Source: Pseudomonadota bacterium
GTDB lineage: Bacteria > Pseudomonadota > Gammaproteobacteria > Enterobacterales > Enterobacteriaceae
Direction of reading: 5' to 3'
DNA length: 64,000 bases
Assembly (NCBI GenBank): GCA_018261615.1
Contig: JAGTSE010000005.1
Coordinates: 62,001 to 126,000 of the forward strand
Part shown: piece by piece, positions 36,898 to 44,451 of the stretch
How positions within the stretch are numbered: position 1 is the first letter of the stretch
How the letters are laid out: each line of letters starts with the position of its first letter
Notes under the pieces: model-generated
What the model was told of the DNA's origin: nothing
Database searches by the model: none
The model's input: the letters and a program-made list of their open reading frames with translations, nothing else
Position numbers and translations under genes: made by a program

Positions 36898-38043
36898 ATG
36901 CACACTGCCCGACATCTGCTTGCTGCTTCACTCTCCCTGCTAGCGACCAGCGTCATTGCTCAGACGCAGTACGCTTGGGTGGGAACTTACAACCCCAACG
37001 GCGAAGGCGTTTACCGCTTTACTGTTGATCCACAATCCGGCGCGCTGGGCAACAAAACGTTGGTCAGCACACTGCCGAATGCGGCGCAGCTTACCGTTTC
37101 GCAGGATGGCAAAACATTGTATGTCGCCAGCGAAGTGGAAAAGGGCGTGGTGCAGGCGCTGCGTATTGACGATAACGGCGCATTGCAGGAACTGAACCAG
37201 GTGTCATCCGGTGGTGCCGGGCCGGTTTATCTGGCGCTGACGCCGAATGGGCGCTATCTGCTGGTGGCGAATTACGTCAGCGGTTCGATTGCCGTACTGC
37301 CGGTAAAAGCCGACGGTAGCCTCGGCGAGGCGGTGGACAGCCAACAGGATCAGGGCGAAGCGGGAGCTGCCAAACCCGCAGCAGCCGTGGAGGGCAGCTT
37401 TGCCATCAGCGATCATAACGGCCCGCATGCGCATATGATTGCCGCCGATCCGCAGGGAAAATTTGTTTTCTCGACCGATCTGGGGCTGGATCGTATTTAT
37501 CAGTACCGACTGGAGGCGCAAAGTGGCAAGTTAACGCCTAACGAGCCACCTTTTATCAACGCGTCTTCAAAAGGCGCCGGGCCGCGTCACTTTGTCTTTA
37601 CGCCAAAAGGCGATGGGCTGTGGTTGATCAATGAAGAGGCCTCAACATTGACATACTACTCGCTGGACAGCACAAGCGGAACGCTGAAAGAGGGCAAAAC
37701 CACCTCGGCGCTGCCAGCAGCGTACAAAGGCACCAGCTTTGCCGCTGGCCTGGTACTCAGTCGGGATGGTAAACAACTGTATGTGGCTAACCGTCTGCAT
37801 AACAGCGTGGCGCACTTTAGCGTACAGCCGGATGGCACGCTGGCGCATCAGGATGATGTCTGGACGCGCGGCGACTATCCGCGCTCGCTGACGCTGGATA
37901 ACCAGGGGCGCTGGCTGTACGTCATGAATCAACGTAGCGACAATATCACCCGTTTTCGCGTTGCGAAGGACGGTAAGCTAAATTTTGCGCCGGATTACAC
38001 GCCGGTGGGTAGCCCATCTCAGATGGTCATTTCCTCTTACTAA
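36898..38043 (+). CDS. Secreted seven-bladed beta-propeller lactonase (YbhE-like)
   Basis: A 381-aa protein of the 6-phosphogluconolactonase/YbhE propeller family, but with a signal peptide (MHTARHLLAASLSLLATSVI...A-QTQYAW), so it is periplasmic, unlike cytosolic Pgl. Repeated blades carry TPNGRYLLVANYVSGSIAVL and SRDGKQLYVANRLHNSVAHF. The conserved DHNGPHAHMI and GAGPRHFVF histidine/arginine region corresponds to the lactonase active site. Its place in the operon suggests that it opens an aldono-lactone before uptake. Ribosome site AAAGGAG is nine bases before the ATG. Confidence 0.85.
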   Translation: MHTARHLLAASLSLLATSVIAQTQYAWVGTYNPNGEGVYRFTVDPQSGALGNKTLVSTLPNAAQLTVSQDGKTLYVASEVEKGVVQALRIDDNGALQELNQVSSGGAGPVYLALTPNGRYLLVANYVSGSIAVLPVKADGSLGEAVDSQQDQGEAGAAKPAAAVEGSFAISDHNGPHAHMIAADPQGKFVFSTDLGLDRIYQYRLEAQSGKLTPNEPPFINASSKGAGPRHFVFTPKGDGLWLINEEASTLTYYSLDSTSGTLKEGKTTSALPAAYKGTSFAAGLVLSRDGKQLYVANRLHNSVAHFSVQPDGTLAHQDDVWTRGDYPRSLTLDNQGRWLYVMNQRSDNITRFRVAKDGKLNFAPDYTPVGSPSQMVISSY

Positions 38044-38057
38044 GCCAGGAGACTGAT

Positions 38058-39968
38058 GTGCGATTCCCGAACCAACGTTTAGCGCAGTTGTTTATGATGT
38101 TGCAAAACGAGACACTGCCGCAGGATGAACTGGCACAAAGGCTGTCGGTCTCCACGCGTACCGTTCGGGCCGATATCACCGCCTTAAATGCGCTGCTGGA
38201 GCACCACGGCGCACAGTTTATTTTGACGCGCGGCAGCGGTTATCAACTGAAGATTGATGACGCTACGCGTTACCAGACATTACAGGCTGCCCGCCCGCGC
38301 GCGCTGCGCATTCCCCGCAGTGGGCCGGAGCGTGTGCACTACCTGGTGGTACGGTTTCTGACCTCTGCCTTTTCCCTGAAGCTGGAAGATCTGGCGGATG
38401 AGTGGTTTGTCAGCCGTGCCACGCTGCAAAACGACATGATCGAAGTGCGCGAGTGGTTTTCCCGTTATCGTCTGACGCTGGAAACTCGTCCGCGCCACGG
38501 CATGAAGCTATTTGGCAGCGAGATGGCGCTGCGCGCCTGTCTGACGGATCTGCTATTTGAGCTGGCGCAGCAAAACGCGCACAACCCGCTGATCACTGAA
38601 GAGGCGCTCAACCCTGGCGTGCCAGAAGCGCTGGCCGCCATTCTGCATGACTGCTTTAGCCACTATCACATTCGCCTGACTGATGAGGGCGATCTGTTTA
38701 TCCGCCTCTATTGTGCAGTGGCGGTGCGGCGTATCAGCGAAGGGTATCCGCTCTCGGAATTTACCGCCGAAGATGGCGATGAGAACGTGCGCGATGCAGC
38801 GCGTGCCATTTCTGCCGCGCTACAGCAACTGGCGGGAAAACCGCTGGCGGCGTCGGAAGAACACTGGCTGCGGGTGCATATTGCCGGGCGGCGAGTGCAG
38901 GAGATTGCGCCGAGTGCCATTAGCGCGGACGACGACGAAACGCTGGTGAACTACATTCTCGGCTATATCAATACGCACTATAACTACAACCTGCAGAGTG
39001 ACGATCAACTACATGCGGATTTACTGACGCATATTAAAACCATGATCACCCGCGTGCGTTACCAGATCATGATCCCTAACCCGTTGCTGGATAACATTAA
39101 ACAGCATTATCCGATGGCCTGGGATATGACGCTGGCGGCGGTATCCAGTTGGGGAAAATACACGCCATATGTCATCAGCGAAAACGAAATTGGCTTCCTG
39201 GTGCTGCATATTGGCGTAGGGCTTGAGCGCCATTACAACATTGGCTACCAGCGCCAGCCGCGCGTGCTGCTGGTGTGCGATGCCGGGAATGCGATGGTGC
39301 GGATGATTGAAGCGGTGCTGGCGCGAAAATATCCGCAAATTGTTATCTCCCGCACCGTAACGCTGCGCGACTACGAGCAGTGCGACGGTATTGCGGAAGA
39401 TTTTGTTATTTCCACTGCGCGGATCAGCGAGAAAGACAAACCGATCGTCACCATCGCGCCTTTCCCCACTGATTACCAACTGGAGCAGATCGGCAAGTTG
39501 GTGCTGGTAGACAGGACGCGTCCGTGGATGCTGGAAAAGTATTTTGATGCCGCGCATTTCCGCATTATCGACGGCGCGATGGATCAGCAGACGCTGTTTA
39601 AAACCCTTTGCGATCAGCTTCAGGATGAAGGTTTTGTCGGCACAGAGTTTGTTGATTCCGTGGTGGAGCGTGAAGCGATTGTCAGCACCATGCTCGGCGA
39701 AGGCATTGCATTGCCGCACGCGCTGGGGTTGCTGGCGAAAAAAACCGTTGTCTACACCGTGCTCGCGCCAAAAGGCATTCAGTGGGGCGAGGAGATCGCG
39801 CATGTCATCTTCCTGCTGGCGATCAGCAAAAGCGAGTATGAAGAGGCGATGGCGATCTACGATATTTTTGTCACTTTCCTGCGCGAACGTGCAGTATCAA
39901 GGCTTTGCGATTGCGCCAATTTCGCCGCCTTCCGAAACGTGGCGATGGAGTGCGTCAGTCGGTTTTGA
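38058..39968 (+). CDS. BglG/MtlR-type PRD transcriptional regulator
   Basis: A 636-aa PTS-controlled regulator. Domains in order: an N-terminal HTH (QRLSVSTRTVRADITALNAL near residue 30), a second Mga-like HTH (about 80-145), PRD1 (about 170-275), PRD2 (about 295-405), an EIIB-like domain with the cysteine loop VLLVCDAGNAMV near 415, and an EIIA-like domain (about 495-636) with the phospho-histidine in EGIALPHALGLL. No sigma-54 AAA domain is present, so it is an MtlR/LicR-type DNA-binding activator. The GTG at 38058 follows an AGGAGA ribosome site. It is the last gene of the operon and probably its regulator, switched by phosphorylation during transport. Confidence 0.9.
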   Translation: MRFPNQRLAQLFMMLQNETLPQDELAQRLSVSTRTVRADITALNALLEHHGAQFILTRGSGYQLKIDDATRYQTLQAARPRALRIPRSGPERVHYLVVRFLTSAFSLKLEDLADEWFVSRATLQNDMIEVREWFSRYRLTLETRPRHGMKLFGSEMALRACLTDLLFELAQQNAHNPLITEEALNPGVPEALAAILHDCFSHYHIRLTDEGDLFIRLYCAVAVRRISEGYPLSEFTAEDGDENVRDAARAISAALQQLAGKPLAASEEHWLRVHIAGRRVQEIAPSAISADDDETLVNYILGYINTHYNYNLQSDDQLHADLLTHIKTMITRVRYQIMIPNPLLDNIKQHYPMAWDMTLAAVSSWGKYTPYVISENEIGFLVLHIGVGLERHYNIGYQRQPRVLLVCDAGNAMVRMIEAVLARKYPQIVISRTVTLRDYEQCDGIAEDFVISTARISEKDKPIVTIAPFPTDYQLEQIGKLVLVDRTRPWMLEKYFDAAHFRIIDGAMDQQTLFKTLCDQLQDEGFVGTEFVDSVVEREAIVSTMLGEGIALPHALGLLAKKTVVYTVLAPKGIQWGEEIAHVIFLLAISKSEYEEAMAIYDIFVTFLRERAVSRLCDCANFAAFRNVAMECVSRF

Positions 39969-40018
39969 CGGTGATGGTAATGGAAGCTCTTACGCAGTAC
40001 TTCCATTACCGAGGTCAT

Positions 40019-40762
40019 TTATTTGAAGGTGTAGGCAATACCGGCGCGTAAGCGCAACTGACGTTCGCTGGATGACGACGAACGATTAATGTCACCGAAG
40101 CTGATATACGGGCTCCATTCACGCTTATCACCAAGCGCGTAGTTGAACTGTAACTCCTGCTCATAATTGTATCGTTTGTTGGCAAAGAGATTTTCATCAC
40201 CGTGCTGATAGATCAATTTATAGGTGGTGGTTAAATTAGCAATGTTGTACCGCAAATAACCGTCAACACGGTTGACGGTGCGATGCCTGTTAGTACTGCA
40301 ATTTGCACAGCCGCTATTATCATGGGCATAATCAGTCAACTCCAGTCGATACAATCCGCCGACTGACCAGCGCTCATTAATTTTGTACCACGGCGATATA
40401 CCCACTTTCCATTCGGTTCGTGTCGAGTTAAATTCCGGCTGCAGCAGCGGAGAAATAGTCCAGTTGCCGAAACTGTATTTCTTCGCTAGTGTCATTTCTA
40501 CTGCATTGAGTACCGGATCTTCATAATATTTGTCTTTTATATCCGCGCCGCCTGTTTTAAATTTTGTTTCGACTGCGAATGAGAAGTCTTGCGGCAACTG
40601 CGTCGCTAACGTTAATTTGTCATAGTGTGTTCTGTCACGCAGTCGATATTCATGGCGGTAATCCAGACTGACGTTTCTTAATATAATATCGTCTGCTGTG
40701 GCATAGCCGGTTGAGACAAGGGTGATAGAGGCACAGAGTGTATTGCATATTTTTCTATTCAT
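40019..40762 (-). CDS. Oligogalacturonate-specific porin, KdgM family
   Basis: A 247-aa outer-membrane protein. A signal peptide (MNRKICNTLCASITLVSTGY...A) is followed by alternating beta strands such as VSLDYRHEYR, GLYRLELTDY and ARAGIAYTF-like ends, the pattern of the 12-strand KdgM barrel for acidic oligosaccharides from pectin. A CANC cysteine pair in one loop is unusual and could form a disulfide. It lies 84 nt downstream of the rhamnogalacturonan lyase gene on the same strand and probably takes up that enzyme's products. A hairpin between the two genes may limit read-through. Confidence 0.87.
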   Translation of the reverse strand: MNRKICNTLCASITLVSTGYATADDIILRNVSLDYRHEYRLRDRTHYDKLTLATQLPQDFSFAVETKFKTGGADIKDKYYEDPVLNAVEMTLAKKYSFGNWTISPLLQPEFNSTRTEWKVGISPWYKINERWSVGGLYRLELTDYAHDNSGCANCSTNRHRTVNRVDGYLRYNIANLTTTYKLIYQHGDENLFANKRYNYEQELQFNYALGDKREWSPYISFGDINRSSSSSERQLRLRAGIAYTFK

Positions 40763-40801
40763 TTGTCGAAATCCTTTCGTTTTTTGTTGACAAGGGAAAG
40801 A

Positions 40802-40834
40802 GACCGTATTGCAGTGAATAGCTGAAATACGGTC
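40802..40834 (-). repeat. Hairpin between the rhamnogalacturonan lyase and porin genes
   Basis: Arms GACCGTATT (40802-40810) and AATACGGTC (40826-40834) with an inner CAG/CTG pair. On the minus strand the tail TCTTTCCCTT is only moderately T-rich, so partial termination or mRNA stabilisation is likely rather than full termination. Confidence 0.55.
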
Positions 40835-40846
40835 CGAAAAAAATAA

Positions 40847-42559
40847 TTATTCGCTCAGGGTGATTATGTCGTACATTACACTACCGCCATTCAGTTGCAG
40901 CGTAATCGTATTATTGCCATTATGTAATAATGCTTTGCTTATCGGTAATGTCGCGAGGTGATATTTCCCATTGCGTAATGCGCCACGATAAATTGTTTTA
41001 TCATTGCTATATTTCAGCGTATCCAGTACCTTTCCATTGACTTTTACCACCAACGATGGCGCGCTGTTACTGCTACCCATGCCACTATTACTGGCAGCGG
41101 CAAGCGCAATATGCAGGGTATAGGTGGGTTTATCTGGCTTAAGTGTAAAACGGATATCCCAGTTGCCTGGTTTGGTCTGTGCGTAATACCAGTCGCGGCT
41201 ATAGTCGCTGCGCCCAATATCAAATTTCAGATCGGCGGGAACGTCGTTCTGCCAATGATAGCCCCGTTTTTTGTTGCCAAAACGGAACTCACGAGCTTGA
41301 CGATCGGCCTGGCCAATCGCCCAAAGAACCTTTGGTGAGGGAGGCAGCGTGATATCGCTCAGCGTCTGCTTTTCGCCTTCGATCACCACGGATCGCTGAA
41401 CCAACACTCCCGGCTGTGTACCGCTCGTGGCATAAACGGCAAGCTGATACTGGCCCGGCGTCACATGCTCAAACCTGTATGCACCCGTGTTATCGGTGGC
41501 GGTGGAGAAGAGATAGCCGCGTGTCTGCACATCAAAAGGTTCATCAGAAGACGATAGCACCACCGTGACCGGTGTTGGGCTGGCGATACTGCCGCTCACC
41601 TGCGTACGCTTGTCGACATAGCGCGCGTCATCGACCCAGTGATAGGGCCAGTTGGCACGTTCGGTGGCTGCCTGTTTCCCCGCATCGGTGAGCATTTGTG
41701 TGTTGTTACCCTGGTTGATATAGAGCAGCCACGGGCCATACACTTTTTTCCAGCCCGGCGGCGCCTGCATATCCGGTGTACCCATATGTGCGCCGGTCAT
41801 GTAGTTCAGGATAATCGCATCCTGATGCACCATTAAATCCTGTTTTAACGTATCGCCGGAAAAATATTCTCCGCTGGCGTGGATCAGCCATGCGCCGAAA
41901 TCTTTGCCATAAACGCCCCAGAATGCGCTACCGCGCTGGTATCCGGCGAAATCATATTTCGTGTAGACACTCCCGTCGGGCAATTGCCAGGTTTCATCTT
42001 GCACTTCAGGCATTTTTTCCAGTTCAGCATATAAATAGGGTTTTCCGTGGCTCTCGCCGTTATAAATATGATCAAGTAGCTGCGGGTTAAAACGATACAC
42101 GTTACGTAATTCGCTGATCGGGACATTTTGCTTACCGGTATTTTCTGCTACGACATAGCTATACAGACCGCTGATGCCTCTGCGCATAATTAGGTGGTAC
42201 TCCAGACGAAGCAAGCTTTTTTTTTCATCTATCCATGCAATATGTACGATATCTTTATCATTACGAATAATTTCCAGTCGTTCTGGAAGAAAATCTTTAA
42301 CTCCTTTAGAATAAAAATCGAGATATGCGCTGCGCGTTTTGCTCGGATCGCGCTGTGCGCCGGAAAGTGACGTCACCAGGTTAACACCATTTTTTATAAT
42401 GGCCGTCGCGCTGGCATCATTTTTAAATTCAACGTGTAGTAATCCATTATCCAGCGTAGCATTCATCCCACTGATGATTAGTGATACGGGTAAGTTTGTC
42501 TCGCTATAACCGTAAGTCGAAAATAACAATAAAGCGGCAATTCCATTGCGGATATGCAT
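40847..42559 (-). CDS. rhiE: Rhamnogalacturonan lyase, polysaccharide lyase family 4 (RhiE-like)
   Basis: A 570-aa secreted enzyme that cleaves the rhamnose-galacturonate backbone of rhamnogalacturonan I by beta-elimination. A signal peptide of about 18 residues comes first. The PL4 catalytic beta-sandwich (about 20-310) contains MRRGISGLYSYVVAENTGKQ, FAGYQRGSAFWGVYG and ILNYMTGAHMGTPDM. A fibronectin-III-like domain (about 325-405) and a C-terminal jelly-roll (about 410-570) follow, the three-domain layout of PL4. The closest characterised relative is RhiE of Dickeya. The downstream KdgM-type porin completes a pectin side-chain utilisation pair. Substrate details are inferred from the family. 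Confidence 0.88.
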   Translation of the reverse strand: MHIRNGIAALLLFSTYGYSETNLPVSLIISGMNATLDNGLLHVEFKNDASATAIIKNGVNLVTSLSGAQRDPSKTRSAYLDFYSKGVKDFLPERLEIIRNDKDIVHIAWIDEKKSLLRLEYHLIMRRGISGLYSYVVAENTGKQNVPISELRNVYRFNPQLLDHIYNGESHGKPYLYAELEKMPEVQDETWQLPDGSVYTKYDFAGYQRGSAFWGVYGKDFGAWLIHASGEYFSGDTLKQDLMVHQDAIILNYMTGAHMGTPDMQAPPGWKKVYGPWLLYINQGNNTQMLTDAGKQAATERANWPYHWVDDARYVDKRTQVSGSIASPTPVTVVLSSSDEPFDVQTRGYLFSTATDNTGAYRFEHVTPGQYQLAVYATSGTQPGVLVQRSVVIEGEKQTLSDITLPPSPKVLWAIGQADRQAREFRFGNKKRGYHWQNDVPADLKFDIGRSDYSRDWYYAQTKPGNWDIRFTLKPDKPTYTLHIALAAASNSGMGSSNSAPSLVVKVNGKVLDTLKYSNDKTIYRGALRNGKYHLATLPISKALLHNGNNTITLQLNGGSVMYDIITLSE

Positions 42560-42967
42560 GGTTTTTGTTCCTGTAGTAGAACCATATTCCCTGAGGGTTG
42601 AATGGTTTTTTTAATGATAAGGTAGGGTGCTTAAAAAATGTAAATTGTAATTATCCAGGTGATTTAAAATATTCAGGAGAGTAAACCGATGTTTTTTCGA
42701 ACACCTTTGCCTTATTGCCAGCGCAGCGGCTTCTTTGGCAATCAGGTGAAGAAATGAACGATCCTTATCTAAAATAAAAAAATTTTCTAAAAGTTGAAAT
42801 ATAGTTTTGATTATTTACTTTTAAATTAACTGGTTGATTTTGCGATGAAGTAAAAGATTAATAATTAATGCGCTAAGTATTTAAAATGCATTTAAGCCTG
42901 TCGGGCGGAAAAGGGGAAATGCAGTCCATCTTTAACAACCGGCGGCGCTGCATGGAAGAAGAAGGGA
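42560..42967. other. AT-rich control region upstream of the rhamnogalacturonan lyase
   Basis: About 400 nt with strong AT bias between 42760 and 42890. It must carry the lyase promoter near 42560-42660. No clear KdgR or CRP box could be read with confidence and no ORF is supported. Confidence 0.5.
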
Positions 42968-43096
42968 AGGTTTCATAGCCATTTCAAAACGATGACGCAT
43001 ATGCCGCCGATGCAGTATGTCAAATCAGTGCGGCTGCATCAGGCGCGAATGTTGATGGTTTGCCAGGAGATGACCGCCGCTGCATCCAGCTTCTGA
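42968..43096 (+). pseudogene. AraC-family regulator fragment
   Basis: A plus-strand frame reads RFHSHFKTMTHMPPMQYVKS and continues VRLHQARMLMVCQEMTAAAS to a TGA at 43094-43096. FHxHFKxxTxMxPxQYxKxxRLxxARxLM is the recognisable middle of the AraC HTH pair (end of helix-turn-helix 1 into helix-turn-helix 2). The effector domain and the last HTH are missing and there is no start codon, so it is a remnant. Confidence 0.65.
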
Positions 43097-43145
43097 CTTT
43101 ATCTCTTCGTACTGAGTTTTTGCGAGCCGCTTTCCAGAACTGTAT

Positions 43146-43176
43146 GTAATGCAAATGTAATGCTATATTGCATTAC
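43146..43176. promoter_or_regulatory. Operator of the relBE-like pair
   Basis: GTAATGC occurs twice (43146-43152 and 43157-43163) and pairs with the inverted copy GCATTAC (43170-43176), 26 nt before the antitoxin ATG. Repeated half-sites of this kind are typical autoregulatory targets of RelB-type antitoxins, alone and with toxin. Confidence 0.6.
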
Positions 43177-43201
43177 GCATTTTCTTTTTACCGGGGGCAT
43201 A

Positions 43202-43444
43202 ATGGCTACGCTAAATGTACGACTGGATGACAATCTCAAGAAAGAGGCCTGGGCTGTGCTGGAAAAACTCAATATTACGCCGACGGAAGCTGTTCGCATG
43301 CTGTTTCAGTATGTGGCAGAAAATGGACGTATGCCGATTAAGACCGTGGCGGTGAGCGACGATGAAGAAGCGCTGTTGAAAATCGTCAGGGAGCGGCTGG
43401 CAAATCCGCAGAAAGGCATCAGGGTTACTCTGGATGACCTATGA
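43202..43444 (+). CDS. relB: RelB/DinJ-family antitoxin
   Basis: An 80-aa ribbon-helix-helix antitoxin. The N-terminal strand ATLNVRLDDNLKKEAWAVLE and the helix ITPTEAVRMLFQYVAENGRM form the DNA-binding RHH dimer; the acidic C-terminal part wraps the toxin. The ATG at 43202 is preceded by a GGGGG ribosome site; an upstream in-frame ATG lies inside the operator and is not used. The 3' end overlaps the toxin by 11 nt. Confidence 0.9.
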   Translation: MATLNVRLDDNLKKEAWAVLEKLNITPTEAVRMLFQYVAENGRMPIKTVAVSDDEEALLKIVRERLANPQKGIRVTLDDL

Positions 43445-43718
43445 ACTGGTCTTTGATCCGCGGGCATATCGGGAGTGGAAAAAGCTGGGGGAGACAGTAA
43501 GAGCGCAATTCAAAAAGAAAATTGTGGAGGTTTTGATTCAACCACGGATTGAGGCAGCACGACTGCATGACTTTCCGGATTGCTATAAGATCAAACTCAG
43601 GTCGTCTGGCTACCGACTGATTTATCAGGTCCGGGATAATATCGTGATGGTGTTTGTTATCGCTGTGGGAAAGCGAGAAAAGTCGACCGCTTACCGGCAG
43701 CCCCGTAAGCGGTTGTAG
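43434..43718 (+). CDS. relE: RelE-type mRNA interferase toxin
   Basis: A 94-aa ribosome-dependent endoribonuclease that cuts mRNA in the A site when its antitoxin is degraded. The sequence tracks E. coli RelE closely, including IKLRSSGYRLIYQV and FVIAVGKREKSTAY. All functional residues known for E. coli RelE are present at the same numbers: Lys52, Lys54, Arg61, Arg81 and Tyr87, so the toxin should be active. It overlaps relB and ends 6 nt before the convergent nrdG stop. Confidence 0.93.
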   Translation: MTYELVFDPRAYREWKKLGETVRAQFKKKIVEVLIQPRIEAARLHDFPDCYKIKLRSSGYRLIYQVRDNIVMVFVIAVGKREKSTAYRQPRKRL

Positions 43719-43724
43719 CGGTAT

Positions 43725-44189
43725 TCACCGCAAATGATGTACAACCTGGTTGCTGCTGCCGCGCCAGATCAACATCGGGTCTTTCAGATCCTGAACGAAT
43801 TTGCCGTCAACCAGCACGTTGATCAGGGACACCACCTCAAGCTGGGCGGCATTCAGTTCATCCATTTTGTAACCGGTCCACACCCAGATATCTTTGCCGG
43901 GGCATTCGGCGCGGATGCGGGTTACCAGCTTTAAAATGTCCGGCACGTTCTGCGGGTGCAGCGGGTCGCCGCCGGAGAGCGTAATGCCCTGGCGTTTAAC
44001 GCGCGTATCGTTGAGATCGGCGATGATGCGATCTTCCATCTCAGATGTAAATGGAACGCCAGAATTGAGCCGCCAGGTGCTTTTGTTGTAGCAACCGGGG
44101 CATTCGTGTACACAGCCGGAGACGAACAGGGTGCAGCGTGTGCCGGGGCCGTTGACAATGTCTACAGGGTAGTATTGGTGGTAATTCAT
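43725..44189 (-). CDS. nrdG: Anaerobic ribonucleotide reductase activating enzyme NrdG
   Basis: A 154-aa radical-SAM enzyme that generates the glycyl radical on NrdD. The 4Fe-4S motif is SGCVHECPGCYN (Cys26, Cys30, Cys33), followed by SGGDPLHPQNV, the SAM-binding strand. The start MNYHQYYPVDIVNGPG at 44189 gives the E. coli length; an in-frame ATG five codons earlier is rejected. It lies downstream of nrdD on the same strand, 262 nt away, with two REP-like palindromes in between. Confidence 0.97.
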   Translation of the reverse strand: MNYHQYYPVDIVNGPGTRCTLFVSGCVHECPGCYNKSTWRLNSGVPFTSEMEDRIIADLNDTRVKRQGITLSGGDPLHPQNVPDILKLVTRIRAECPGKDIWVWTGYKMDELNAAQLEVVSLINVLVDGKFVQDLKDPMLIWRGSSNQVVHHLR

Positions 44190-44354
44190 TTTTCCTCGTC
44201 GCATTTGGCGCTGTAGCTGCGTTGGCTGCTCGAGCGCACCCGAGTCACTTACTGGAGTAAGCTCCCCGGGATTTACTCGTTTGCCGCCTTGCTACAACAT
44301 CAACTGCTTAGAGGAAACGCATCAGACAGAAAATGGTAGCGGCAGAAAACGTAG

Positions 44355-44380
44355 GCCCGATAAGCGTAGCGCCATCGGGC
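44355..44380. repeat. REP-like palindrome between nrdD and nrdG (1)
   Basis: GCCCGAT (44355-44361) and ATCGGGC (44374-44380), in the common GTAGGCCCGATAAGCG context of enterobacterial REP units. Confidence 0.7.
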
Positions 44381-44410
44381 AATCAGCTACGGTGACGTTG
44401 TTGACCGTGT

Positions 44411-44441
44411 GCCCGGCGCGGGTAAACGCCATTCACCGGGC
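44411..44441. repeat. REP-like palindrome between nrdD and nrdG (2)
   Basis: GCCCGG (44411-44416) and CCGGGC (44436-44441), 30 nt from the first unit; the two together look like a small BIME, possibly separating expression of nrdD from nrdG. Confidence 0.55.
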
Positions 44442-44451
44442 AACGGAAGTA

